Part shown: in pieces, positions 43,401-55,749 of the stretch
Layout: each line of letters starts with the position of its first letter
Position numbering within the stretch: the first letter of the stretch is position 1
Assembly (NCBI RefSeq): GCF_047496725.1
Contig: NC_132983.1
Location: forward strand, 5,805,501 to 5,869,500
Reading direction: 5' to 3'
Source: Anoplolepis gracilipes
Taxonomy: Eukaryota; Arthropoda; Insecta; Hymenoptera; Formicidae
DNA length: 64,000 nt
Notes under the pieces: generated by a model
What the model saw: the letters and a program-made list of their open reading frames with translations, nothing else
The model's database searches: none
Told to the model about the DNA's origin: nothing
Program-made: the position numbers and the translations under genes

Positions 43401-46400
43401 GATATGTTTATCATTATAGTCAATAATATTAAATATTGATATATTTTTATATCATTTTAAAAATACAGTATAAATAATTATGAATAAAACATTAATTAGA
43501 TATTTTTAAATCATTTATATTTTGATAAATAATTTAAATTATAAGAAAAACAATAAGTCGCTTTGTAGCTATTATTCTTTTGACTAACAATGGGATGAAA
43601 GTTTAAATATTGTAGAGAAAAAGAAGAAAAAAGAAAAGTGCAAGAGCTCTGCAGCCATAAATGCAGGATAAATTTAATTTCATAATTTGAACTTATTAAA
43701 AAAGAACGTACTTTCATGCCCGGCTCGGTTTCTTGCAAAGGTCGGCAGTACACTGGAACTGGAACAGGGGGTTGTCTGACAGGAGCGCTTGGCTTTCCCG
43801 GTAAACTCCATCCGTAAGCTTGCAGACGACCGTCTTCCTTCTTGACATGTGCTCGCACCTGACGATACTGTTCCCTTCGTTCGCTCGCGCGTCTCGCTAC
43901 GAGCTTCTCGGACGATCTGTAAAGACGACACGAATCTTTAATTATTCGTACGTTCGCTAGTTTCGAAGGGAGAGAAAAGAGAGAAGATTGTCGAATTTTT
44001 AGCAAACTGTGCAACTGCGTTTACTATATAATCGTCTCTGATCATCCATTTTACCATATATATCTCCTCCGACCGTTTGGTTCCATCTTCCATCACAGCC
44101 GACAGTATAAATGGTATTCTTGCAGAATTCGTTAATACATAGAGAACGTATTACAGGTCTACAGATCTATGGATACATCTATCGTATGTACTTCTTAGAT
44201 TCTGATGTTGAAGCGGAAGTATTTAGAAGTAGTTAGCGGAACAGATTTACCTGCTGACCAATAAGCACCCCACCCGAAGCCAGAAAAACCAGGTATCTCT
44301 TGACAACGCCACGAGGGAGAGGCAAGGACGAAACCCGAACAACAAAAAGACCAAAAGCGTAGTAACAAGAGTGAAATAAAGGCCAAGTTTATAACGTAAT
44401 CAAAACTTCATTTATTTCTGTCGATCAATAATGATCGCATATTATTATTTCTCCAAAAATTGTACAAATTTGTATTTACAAAGTTATATCTTTTCTTTGT
44501 TCAAACATTACTATGAGAAAAGTTGATGAGCTATCTAATGGTTTAATTAGTGCAAAATTCTTGCACTCTTATGAACGATGTATACATCATAGTATAATAT
44601 ATAATCATGCTAAAACTTGATTTAACGGGTTCTTGATCAAGGGAACTTAAAAGTAAAAATAAATATATAATAAAAAAAGAACAAAAGAAGAAAAGGAATA
44701 ATTCTGATATCTTGTAAAAAACGATATACGAATGTTTCAATTTTAATTAAAATTTGATAAAATCCAGATGCTTGTTAAGAGAACCAAATTGATCATAAAA
44801 CTAAGCAAACGTTGGTTAATACATGTACTGCAATATCCGCACAAATCCTGTCAGTTAACATGGTAAATTATTCAGAAAAGACTCACGTCTCTTTAGTGCA
44901 ATTGAGACTAAATACCGTGAATCGTGACATGATTACGGATCCCAACTGACCAAAGAGGATTCTAATCTGTAAAGATGAGCAATTCAGAAAATTATATATA
45001 TCAAGTTCTTTCCGTTTTAATAAATTCTGCCCCATATGGATTATTTTTATAATAAAATAGTATTATTATCTTTTTCCTGCACTTGTCATTACAATTTTGA
45101 GGATAAAAAAAAATATTGAAATAAAAAATTACGCATTAACTTATAAAACTATCACATTTGCAAGAAATACTTTTCTTGGAAAAAAAAAATTGACTCATTA
45201 AACAAAAAGATGATCGGATAAAAAGAAAATATAAAATGTGTGAGAAAAAAAAACCTGTACGATTGAACTAATGGATGAAAATCAGGCAGATCTCGATGCA
45301 TCACGTCGATGTATAATATATCTATCTACGTGCATGTAGTAAAATTTGATTGATTTCTCACATGGTGTCTCCTTGGTCGAGAAAATCTTGGCGACTTTTC
45401 AACGTACGTCTACGCATGGCATCCAAGGGCGGCGCCGGAACGACTTGATTCGCCGGCGCGCTGTACCGTATGTGCGGTAACGTGTGTGCGGAACGTACCA
45501 AAGTCCCTCGATCAGCCGGGCCTGTGAAGAGATTGCTAAAACTGAAATGAAAATGATGCGCGAATTAATAATTTCCTCTCTACTTTCCTTACTTGGTTCA
45601 GCAAATACGATGTAGATGGTACGTACAACTTCCATACCGAACCTCCCTTCCCACCCGAGATGCTAGAAGGGACGGTTTTGCTGGCTCTTATCATCTCCGT
45701 CCACCTGACAGCATCTTGAAGTTCAATGAACCGTTCCTTATATTGATTTCGTTCCATGAGCACTCTCGCCATCTCCACTCGCGTAAATCGCTTCCTCTGA
45801 GACAAAGGTACATCCTCCTCGTCATCGCTCTTTGTTGCTTTAGCCGCCGCCTCAGCTTCTTCCTTGACTTTCTTCAATTCTTCCTCAAGGGCGGCGATTC
45901 GTTGCCGCAATCGTTCCCGTGCTTGTTGTAAACCTCGAACCTCCTCTCGCAATATCTCTTGCTCGCTGAAAAATATTAGAGTTTTTAATATCTAAAAATG
46001 ATAATATCAATGTTGCAATAAAATATATTTACCTCGTCAATTCATCCACTTTAACAATTAGGTCATCTTTGACGACATTAAGCGCGTTTCTATAAAAAGA
46101 TATTTAATGTTGATAAAATTATTTTGACATATAAAGATTACATTATTGACTAAGTAATAAAGCGCTTACTTGGTTGCTAACAGTTCATTGTTCTCCATAA
46201 TAAGATTTTCTACTTCCTTGCCCATACCTATAAAAAAGATAATTGATAAATGTATAATAAAATAATAAGTTCAGAAATAAGCTAAATTAAATTTTTTGCA
46301 TAACTTTAAATTTGTTTCACATAATTATGTACAATATATGTACAATATTACAAAGGATTAGAAGAAACATTTTACGATAAATAATATCTATCTATATCTT

Positions 46401-48553
46401 AATAAATGTATTTATCAACTTTTATATAATAACATTATTTAGGAAACATATCTAAGAATGACTTATCCACATATCTAATGTTAATAGAAAATGTCATATG
46501 ACAAAGTATTATTACTAGCGTATATCTTACCAAAGAAGTTGTCATTGACTGCACGATAAGTTAGTGTTATGCAATCGTGCGCATTGCAAGTGTGTGACAC
46601 GAACCAGCATAGGACGCAAAGGCAAATGAAACACAAATACAAGGAAATTGTTAGAAATTGTTAACTTAAAAGATGAGCAAACAAATATATATACACATGA
46701 ATTTTCAGAATGTGTATGTAATGAATATGCATACCTGATGAAGCATATTCACCAGGGTGAACCAAGCTTCCTAAAATGAAACGAGTGTATCGGTTTAGTT
46801 TTGCTAAGAAACTTTAAGATGCAAACTTGTCCCTGTAATATTCGCAAAGATATATTACCGGTAATGTCTGCACCCTCGTCCATCTCGCCAAGAGCATCAG
46901 CATCTTGGAAACTTAATTCTTGATATAATGTATTGCCACTTCGTTGCTCTCTTTCGGTCCTGCTTCTTCCTCCCGGCGTAGTCGCCAACTTGTCTATGCC
47001 GGTAGTCGGTGTCGTTGGTGTCATTAAAGTTGGCGGTACTTCTGTTTCTGGACTTTCGTCTGTGGAAACTTACACTCTTAGAACTTTGAACTACAAAAAG
47101 GAATCTTTCACAAAAAATAACTTATCAAACATACACAACATACGTCTAGATATAGCCGTAGTCTTGTTCTCTTGCACTGGTTGATCAGTCAGCTGGCTCT
47201 TGTCGGACGTTTCGATAGCGGCTTCGCTACTACTGTCCAACATCTCGGTTCTTAAGTTAGCAGCGTTCGGTATGATCTCCTCCTGAACATCCTCGGAGTT
47301 CATACTAGCTTCTAGACTTTGAAAACCGTAGCTAAGTGGCCCAGAGCTACGCGACATGTGAGCAAGACCGAGGGAAGGTAATCGTGACGGTGCACGACTT
47401 GTAGATACACTCTCCAATCTTTCCGTGCTACCGACCAGCATTTTCGTTCTCTCCATGTAATCGACATGGGTCTTGAATAATTCCGTATACCTGTCGTGCA
47501 GCCGGGAATATTCGCGTTTCAGTTCGGCTTCTTTCTCCTCAAGCCGGCCAACTGAAAAGGAATACGAATATGTAATGCATAATCTATGCAGAGCAATTTT
47601 TTAAACAGAATATATTTCATGTTTTCAAAACGAACGATAAACGACTAACATAAGCAACAAATTCAATAAGCGACAGAATCTTTAACTTAAACAATGTCAC
47701 TTATTTTGAATAGAGAATAAGCATTCATTATGGATGCTATAAAAAAAATATAATAACTATCCTGAAGCATGAAATAACGAATACAATAGCATTATAAATA
47801 ATCACATATGAAATAATGTAAGAATAATGTAAGTAAAAAAATAATATAAATAAGAAATAAAGAAAAAAAAAAAAACTAAATTTGTACCCCATATTTTTCA
47901 CACAGCCCCTACTATAGAATGTATACAAAATAATGTCACATAAATGTATATAAAACAAAACAAAAAAAATAAAATTTTCTACTATACTGTAGAGGGAAGA
48001 ACTGTGAATAGGTAGACTGGAAGCGCCAATGGCATTTGTACCGTGATCGTGGGAGTTTTTAGTCTTCAGTTCCAGCATTCTTACAATAGATTCCAAGCTA
48101 TCGATCTTTGATAAAAGCTCCTTTCTCTCATCCTCGGATATATCTTCCAGTTCAAGAAGTTTCTGACATAAACGTATTTGTAGTTGCATTATTATTTCGA
48201 ATAATATAAATTTATAAATTCTAAAGATTATTTATTTAACCGAAAAGAAAAAAAGTTACCTGATCTGACGCCTTTCGCAATTGTTTTTCCCTTTCATACT
48301 GCGTTACAAGCTGCTCATTATCTTCTCTCAATAACTCCAATTCTACTTCCCGCTCTTGATTCTCAGTATAAGATATATCCAGACATTCTAACACATTGAC
48401 TAGCAGTGGCATCAAGTCTTTCACTACATCCTCATCGTATCTCGCTATCATCTTCTCAAACTCTTGATAGATGCTGCCCGCCAGAGACTGTACCTTCTCC
48501 GACATGACAACATGACTATCCTCATGCGTGCCGTAGACCGTTTCTTGATCCAT
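40324..48553 (-). CDS. syd: JNK-interacting protein 3/4 (Sunday driver family scaffold)
   Basis: A kinesin-1/dynein cargo adaptor and JNK-pathway scaffold on axonal and endosomal vesicles. Exons: 48553-48260, 48163-47998, 47551-47144, 47059-46859, 46770-46735, optional 46548-46531, 46227-46170, 46089-46033, 45965-45627, 45541-45362, 43916-43712, 43388-42469, 42372-42153, 42057-41772, 41617-41420, 41332-41243. A last exon follows, either 41059-40941 or 40460-40324. All phases close and give 1258-1270 residues. The N-terminal RH1 domain (YQEFEKMIARYDEDVV...LMPLLVNVLE) is followed by coiled coils (GMGKEVENLI), RH2 (RKRFTRVEMARVLMERNQYK), the REQYRQVRAHVKKEDGRLQA block and a C-terminal WD40-like propeller (TMWLGAQNGAVYVH, GYRNKIHVI, RLWIGTGNGVI, IPYCSMAHAQLSFHGHRDAV), ending HLIVWQ. 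The propeller loop in exon 43388-42469 is Asn/Glu/Thr-rich. Confidence 0.96.
40941..41059 (-). CDS. syd: JIP alternative last exon A
   Basis: Acceptor TTTCAG|C, phase matched to exon 41332-41243 (GTC G|CG). Encodes ADEAEDESDVATHLIVWQMV and about 20 further residues to TGA. The HLIVWQ end motif marks the family C-terminus. It contains an internal AG|GTATGC that could also serve as a donor. Confidence 0.7.
44887..44930 (-). CDS. syd: Candidate internal alternative first exon of JIP
   Basis: An ATG at 44930 opens MSRFTVFSLNCTKE and ends AC|GTGAGT in phase 2. This is exactly the phase required by exon 43916-43712, so a short isoform lacking RH1 and the coiled coils could start here. The open frame also extends upstream to a possible acceptor (TTTACAG at about 44970), so an internal exon is the other option. 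Confidence 0.4.
46531..46548 (-). CDS. syd: Candidate 18-nt microexon of JIP
   Basis: 18 nt between TCGTGCAG and GTAAGATAT on the gene strand. Insertion keeps phase 1 on both sides and adds VNDNFF before GMGKEVENLI, matching a variant known in JIP3-type proteins. Confidence 0.65.
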
Positions 48554-48693
48554 CTTGATCAGTATTTTATGTATGTATATTTATATATCTGTGGAAATAA
48601 CACAGAAACATGACATATATATAGCAACGTAATTTATGCAGTCAAAGAAGCAATATCATCTGTTGGCTCAATTCCAATCTATATCTATCAATC

Positions 48694-48724
<31 letters not shown>

Positions 48725-50399
48725 TCAATAGTAATATATTTCGATTACAAAAAGATTTACGATTGACATGTTAAATGATTTGATTCTAAAAAATGAGAAA
48801 CGCAGAACATAATTAATATGTATGTTTGAAAAGACCTTGCTCTTTGCTCAATCGAAGGCAATAAAAACTATCGCGATGATGTTTGTGCTACTCAACTCTT
48901 TGGACTCGGTACAGTTTACGTTGCACACTTTTTCACAGCCAGTTGAAGAAAAATCCCGCTCTTGCTAACGAGATGTGGACTTTAAAGAACGCCGAGAGGC
49001 GCGCATCCTTGGCCGCCAACTGTCAACGCGTCAATCGTAGCACCGTCTATTCGTCGGATCTTCCGAACGCGGCTCGATCTACCTCGATCGACGTCCGTCA
49101 GACGCATAACTGCTTATAACCTCGAGCAACGTTCAAAGTTCACTCGGGGTTCGGTTCGCTATCGGTGTGGTTTCCCTGCGCGAGTATCGTAAATGAACGA
49201 CGATGTTTCATCTCCGTGTCGTATCTATCCTATTAGCCTCGTCGTTTTCCCTGTCATGCGTCCCTCGTCCAAGAATCCATCATCGCCCTCGTGTCACTCG
49301 CGAGGCGCACAAACGGACGGATCGACGGTCGCTACTCCGCTGCGGACGTTATGACACGACTCGCGCGTGACGTTTCGCAACCACCAACCGAACCATCACG
49401 AGATTACTTTTTGTTTTTTTTTTTTTTTTCGGTCGTCTTGCACCGAGTGTGACAGTCTTGTCTCTCCTTTTTTTCGGATGTGACGTTCACCTCGATTCAG
49501 AGCGAAATGTCAATCGACAGTTCTCGTTCCCTCACCGCGCGGACTTTCGCCATTTGTCGTCGGCCACCTGCTGTTCCACGAATATATGTACGTGTTCGGA
49601 AAATAGATCTCCACATCCTCCGTCCGTAATATCGCGTACTCTCGGTTCACTTCCGTCAGATGGCCGTGACGTCATCAGACGCTTTTGCTACTGCGCGCGC
49701 GAATTGCGGTGACTGACAACGAGTGATAATTGTCGATAAGCGACGCAAATTAGAATCACTTTCCGCGTCGATTAAAAATTCGTTGAACTAATGAACGAGA
49801 ATAAGAGGATATGATTCTTTTTTTTTTTTTTTTCTCCATCTAATACTATTCGAAACTACACTTTCTTTCTCTATAAACACGCGGATTTATATGTTAGAGC
49901 ATCGTACATTTATTTATAATTACAACTGCATGAGACAATACATCGAGAAATTGATTATTGAAAAAAGTTTTAGATCACATGTACGATCATTTTGTATAAT
50001 ATCGAGATTTCATCCAGTTTTACTCACATCGGTTCGATAAATACAGTGTGTATAAAAAATTCTGGTATAAGCGAAATGGATTTCTCATACAAATGTAAAA
50101 ATGTAGAATGAAATTTTGATATTCGAAAAATTTTGAAAATAATTTTCTCACAAATGAGCCCTCTTTGTATGAAAAAAAAAAAAAAATTTTTCTTCATTTC
50201 CGACTTGCATTGCGATTGACATTTTGCTCTGAATCGAGGTGAACGTCATATCCGAAAAAAAAACACAAAAAAGTAATCTCGTGATGGTTCGGTTGTACCA
50301 CAATTTTTTATACATCCTGTATTGTCCATAAATATAACCCTATGCTATAATTGATGGTGATAACGATCGATATTGTAATAATATCCATGCTATAAAATA
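48554..50399. promoter_or_regulatory. JIP 5' flank and 3' flank of maleless
   Basis: A CCACAG about 40 nt before the JIP ATG suggests a leader intron. The GC-richer block 48880-49740 is the probable JIP first exon and promoter, and includes a TGACGTCA site near 49670. A TA-flanked inverted-repeat element at 50043-50320 carries an inverted copy of part of 49384-49517. ORFs at 48883-49119 and 49449-49712 have no family signal. Confidence 0.5.
50043..50320. mobile_element. TA-flanked short element with 35-bp inverted termini and a captured flank fragment
   Basis: Termini CAGTGTGTATAAAAAATTCT and (minus strand) CAGGATGTATAAAAAATTGT continue as similar inverted repeats for about 35 nt, each next to TA. 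Its right part (50212-50295) is an inverted near-copy of 49384-49517 in the JIP leader region. The 49-kb segment has about 45 extra nt in the middle. Confidence 0.6.
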
Positions 50400-53300
50400 T
50401 TAATAATGGCTACGATATCCTCCTCCGCCACCACTACCGCCGCTCCAGTTTCCTCTGCGACCACGTGGACCGTATCCTCTATTGTAGCCTCCTCTATATC
50501 CTCCGCTGTATCCTCTGCCGCTGTTACCTCCGAAATTATCACCACCACTTCTACCATAACTATCATTGTTCGTGAATGATGATCCACGGTAACCGCCGTT
50601 TCCGCGCATCATTTTTGCAGGAGTACCGTGATTGAGGTGAAAACCGATATGTTCCCTTGGACGACGCGATTGAAAATTACCCCCAGTAATCTGTTCCAAT
50701 TCGTGACGACAAGCGTTCATGCTGCATAATGACTTAATTACACTCAGCACCTAATGGAAAAGATAATTTTCTTTTATTTTGGAGATTACTTTGTCCAAAT
50801 ATATTATTACTAGGTATTATAAATATTAGATGGAATATATATTTTTATAGATATTATTTTTAAAAAATATATAATACAAAGATATATATAGTGTATAAAG
50901 ATATAATATAGATATAAAATAAATGTTATATTATTATTATTATTATTATTTTCGATTTCGATTCTCCTTACCTTTTCCTCGGTAGAGCTCAACTCCAAAA
51001 TTGTTTCTGGATCTATAGATGCTCTAACCACGAGACTTTCCAGTGCGGGTCGTAGAGCAACTATGGCCGCTGCATGTTGCGGATTCATATCCAAATTGAT
51101 CCAATTGTCTAGCCTAATTACGCCATCAACGTATTCCACTTTTCGGGATCCGAATAGTAACAAATGAATGGGGGACACCATAGTCATTTGCTTGCAAGAC
51201 ACGGCTCTCGTTCGAATCTAAAGGCAATAAAAGATGAAAAGAAGAGTTGTAGGAACGTTTAACGAGGAGGCAGACATCGAAAGAATTAAATTTATCTTTA
51301 CCTTTTCTCCGAAAACGAAGAACGGAAATGGAAAATTTTGTTCAAAGTTGCTGCAGTTCACCGATGTCTTGTGAATCAACGCGGCTTTCGATTCCGTGGT
51401 AAGAACCTTCCGTTTTTCCTTGTGAAAGCACACATTCGGGTAAAGACCCATGCATAACAACGCGGTAATAGTATCGAGACGTGGGTCCGAGACGGCTTGA
51501 TAGTTCAACGGGGTCGGGCACAGAGTCTCCTCGGGAAAGCCGGCGCTTTGTAACAGCGCTTGTAGTTGATTCTACGCGTAATAAAAGATAAACAAAGTCT
51601 TCACGTAAATCTCGTTGACGTGAAAAATACGACGCAGCGCGATTCCACCAACCTTAGCTTCCCATGTTATTCGTAAAGTTGGCATACTCAAGTTCTTCGA
51701 CTCGCAGAAAGCTTGTTCCGCCCATTCACCGCTGACTCTCGCCTCTTCCCAAGCTTGAAAAGCGTGAAACATTGCAACGTGATCGCTGTATCTCGCGCCG
51801 GCGAACCACTTTTGCTGAGCGGTGAGTCTTCTCACGTCCGGACCCATGTTATACACCTCCGGGAAGGTGGTGCTGTTTGCGGCCATCGTCGAGAGCGCGT
51901 CACCTACGCGAAACATGCAGCCCAGAATCATCATCTTTCCCAGACGCGGTTCTATCGGTAAACGTGCCAGTATCTTGCCGAGAGGCGTTAATTCGTCGTT
52001 CTTGTCCAAGCATTTCATTTCTGTAAAAAAAAACATTTATATAAAGTGATTCTAGAAGAAAAAAAGATGAAAGTGTACAATATACATATATACCTATGTA
52101 TATGAAAGTGGACATACCTCTTAATACAACTTCCGCTTCGATTACTGCGTCGATGGGAGGCGGCTCGATTGCCTTTGACAGGAATTGTCCAATATTGCCT
52201 AATCTCAACAATTTAATGCTCAATGCTAATTCGTGCAGAGGCGTCCTGAACATTTCCGGTGTCATGTGCTCGTCCATCTTATTGAATCGGGCTTTCGAGC
52301 ATAGGTGGAAACAAAAGCCAGGCCTAACGCGACCTGCTCTACCCTTGCGTTGTTCTAGATTCGTTTTACTGGCCCAAACGGTTGCGTAATTGGTCATATT
52401 ATTATGAGATGTAAACAACTTCATTTTAGCCTTGCAAGAGTCTATGACGTAGACAACGTCGTTGATTGTAATCGAAGTTTCGGCAATGTTCGTGGACAAG
52501 ATGATCTTTGTTACCGTAACTGGTACGGGATCAAAGACCTTGCGCTGATCCTCTCTCGGTAATTGCGAATGTAGCGGGATAATGAGATAAGACGATCCGC
52601 CAAAGACGGGATGTTGTTGAAAGTGTTTCATCAGTGCGAATATCAAGTTCCAACCAGGTAAAAAGATCAACACAGCACCTGGAATATCCTGTCTGTTGAT
52701 ATATGTAAGTAACGCTTCTATTAACTCAAAACTTATTTCCTTCTCTGTCAGCTGTGCCATAGCGTTTTTCGTTTCGATAGAGTAGTCATTACTGATAACC
52801 TTATTCAGATTTTCCTCCGGCTCTCCATCCGCCGTCGGTAAATCGTCCGAGTCTCTAGATTTACGCTTCCCAGAAGCTGTTGGTGGAATAAAATGTGTCA
52901 GTTGTACACAGTCCTCCAAAAAGTATTGCTGCACAGGATATGCTCTGCCAGGAACTTCCACCACTGGACAATTGTTGAAGTACTCGCTGAATAGCGTTGT
53001 GTCAATTGTAGCCGACATAAGAATGATTCGGAGATCAGGATAGAGATGGATCATGTCCCTGAGCACGACCATGATGAAATCCGAATTGACATCTCGCTCG
53101 TGGATCTCGTCGACGATAACGTGCGACACCCCTCTGAGACCGCCTTCCAGTTTCCTCAAGAGCACGCCGACAGTGCAAAACATTACACTGGCGTAAGGTC
53201 TCGGCAAATACGATTCGAATCTCACGGAATATCCAATCGATTGTCCCAGGGTTTCGCATCTTTCGACGGCAACTCGATCGGCCACGGATACGGCTGAGAT

Positions 53301-55749
53301 TCTTCTCGGTTGAGTGACAACTATGCTGCAATAAGCACCCTGGCCGGACGCGATGTAATCGTCCAGGATAAATTGGCAAACTTGCGTGGTCTTACCGCAT
53401 CCCGTATTACCACGTATGATGATGATCGGATTTTCGTTAATGGCATTCATGATCTCACTTTTCTTCGCAAACACAGGCAGATTAGATCTTTCCTTGATGC
53501 TCGCTTGCAAACTGGAATCCTGTTGCAACTTGTCACGCTGCTCGTTCATCAGATCTTCCGACAATTGGTCTAGAGACGTCGAAGCCAACGGCCCCTCGTC
53601 AATATTACATCCGGTCCATGGATTCCAATTTGGCTGAGGTGGCGACCAACTTACGACACCAGCTGGTTGCGGTACGGAAGATATAAAGTCGTCTAGAACT
53701 TGATTCGTCAATAAAGACACACCGGTTGAGCCACTGTTTTCTTCTTTTACTGTAGGTACCTATATTATATGAATAAACATTTCATTTTTTATTATAAATC
53801 TAATTTAAAATACTGTAATATAAACACATGTAAGTAATTAATGTATACAATATATATATATTTTGAATATGTGTATGTATTCGTATGTGATTCTTATATT
53901 ATGTTAGACTGACAGTAATAATTAGTACCTGCTTAATATCAATTGGTCTTATATCCAAATTCACTAAGACATCCTGGATTTGACTTTCCAGTTCAGGTGA
54001 AATTTTGACAGGGTACGGTTTCATCTGTTCAGTATCTTTATTTTTTTTTAACGTACCACTAAATGGTTCAATAACACCTAAATGATACAGTTGACGAACA
54101 ATAGACAAAGCGCAGCTTTTAGAAGCTGTTTGTTTATTTGATCCAGTTTCACGACCAGTTATACCTGAAGCATATTGAAACATTAGATAATTTTAATTTA
54201 ATTTTAGAAAACTAGATATACATTTACAAATAATAATTAACATACTTCGTCCAAGTTGTTTTACATAAATTGACATCTCTGCCATAAAACTCCTGCCAAA
54301 AAAGATAATTCTTATTAGAAATACTATATATAAACTATGTGTGTTATACAATAATAATGTGTTATCAATGCATTTAATAATTAAGGAAACAAGTGTGAAA
54401 GAAACATGTATATCATACAGTTGACAGACAAGATTAATAATTCAGTGATTCAAGAGACATTAAAACTCTACAAATGAAAAAATGCTTTTTTTTGCAATAA
54501 ATTGAAAAATAAATTTACAAATTTTATTTATTGAAAAACTATTTAAATTTAATATATATATTTTTATGAATAATTTTTCCAAGAATTCATTAAAGTACTT
54601 GCGATATGAAATATTCAATTAATTTACTTTTTGCAATAAAAATTTATTTCAAAAAAATTTACTGTTTATTTCACTATTTATTCCCTCAATTAATTGCAAG
54701 AAATAACACGAACTCACCATTTGAAGATGTTACAGACGACCACATTGGAGTACATTGAGAAGGGTTTCTTTGTTTTAGTCACACCAAAACCATTATTAAA
54801 TCAGTTTAATAAAAGTTTTGGTTTAATACCATCGTCATCTGTGTACAAGAGAGTTGATAATTACTCTCTTGCACCAGCTTTAGATGTGAACAAACAATAT
54901 ACTCCAAAATGGCCTTATTAAGGTTCAAATGGTACAACAATCGGCAAGCGATTGTATATAAAAATAGTAAAGTAATATCTACATATATATATATACATAT
55001 ATATATATATATGTATACATATATTTGTACATTGCAACAATCACTGCATGGTAACGCCAATCCAATGTGCTAGAAAGACTCCGTCTCCATACCTCGTATG
55101 ATCTGGACCAACTGGGGTATATTTGTAATCGGCATTAATTTTGTTAGTTTGCATGAACTGATGAAGCTTGGATTTGGCGTTTTCTATCGTCCAGTTTCCA
55201 TGTATTCCAGAGTTTACATCAACATCCTCAGCATCTTCCACTCTCTTTTGATCGGCCAATCTATCCATGTATGTATAATTATTCTGACCATGCTCGTTGT
55301 AAGGTCTGTAAGCTTGGCCAATGTCATTAGGACCCATGCCACCTTGAAACACTGATTTTATAGGCGTAGAAACATCTGCCTTGAAGCTGTCTGGTGCCAT
55401 TGTGCCTGACAGCGTCACGTTGTCTCTCGGTACGTCGTTCGAATTTACACGGTTCGTACGAACTAAGTAATTGACATAATCCTTGGCAGCGTTTCCCTGA
55501 GCGTCCTTCTTGTTGGTAGAGTTTCCCGCGCCGACATAGTCAAACCCGGGTACTCGTAATTCGCAAAGGAAACGTTGTCTGTGCTTCGGACCTGCGTAAA
55601 GTATAAAAATCCACGTCTCTCAATAAGATCAACGAATCTAGCGTATAGGTATAAAACTGACGATATTTACCTGTCGGTCTAACATCGAATTGCGGTTCTT
55701 TACCATTTTTTGCACACCACTGATGGAAGAATGATTTTATATCTCCCAT
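50400..55749 (-). CDS. mle: ATP-dependent RNA helicase A (DHX9 / maleless)
   Basis: Nuclear DExH RNA helicase that unwinds structured RNA; in Drosophila it serves dosage compensation, elsewhere transcription and RNA processing. Exons 55749-55671, 55591-55093, 54292-54246, 54164-53929, 53759-52118, 52020-51653, 51571-51302, 51217-50972 and 50750-50400 join in phase to give 1245 residues (human 1270). Two dsRNA-binding domains come first (GDIKSFFHQWC..., NSTNKKDAQGNAAKDYVNYL, then SFMAEMSIYVKQLG). The SWSPPQPNWNPWTGCNIDEG linker and motif I GCGKT (Lys about 410) follow. VDEIHERD, LMSATID, STNIAETSITI and the QRKGRAGRVRPG motif VI complete the core. A HA2/OB region and a C-terminal RGG/YGG-rich tail ending YRSHY close the protein. 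Intron 2 is 800 nt and holds a small + strand ORF. Confidence 0.97.
54727..54921 (+). CDS. Small unrecognised ORF nested in maleless intron 2
   Basis: An ATG-initiated frame of 64 residues (MLQTTTLEYIEKGFFVLVTP... ending YTPKWPY) with mixed, protein-like composition, unlike the surrounding AT-rich intron. It is on the opposite strand to the host gene. An intronless nested gene would fit a testis-type or microtubule-associated small protein, but I cannot name a family. Low but real chance of being coding. Confidence 0.3.
   Translation: MLQTTTLEYIEKGFFVLVTPKPLLNQFNKSFGLIPSSSVYKRVDNYSLAPALDVNKQYTPKWPY

Noticed and set aside
42681..43439. Plus-strand ORF of 252 aa
   Set aside because: Antisense shadow of the JIP exon 43388-42469, whose frame has clear family motifs; the 252-aa product has no recognisable features.
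45593..45626. Longer version of JIP exon 45965-45627 ending at 45593
   Set aside because: Donor at 45592 gives a phase that breaks the join to 45541; the donor GTACGT at 45626 restores the conserved WKFFSNLF sequence.
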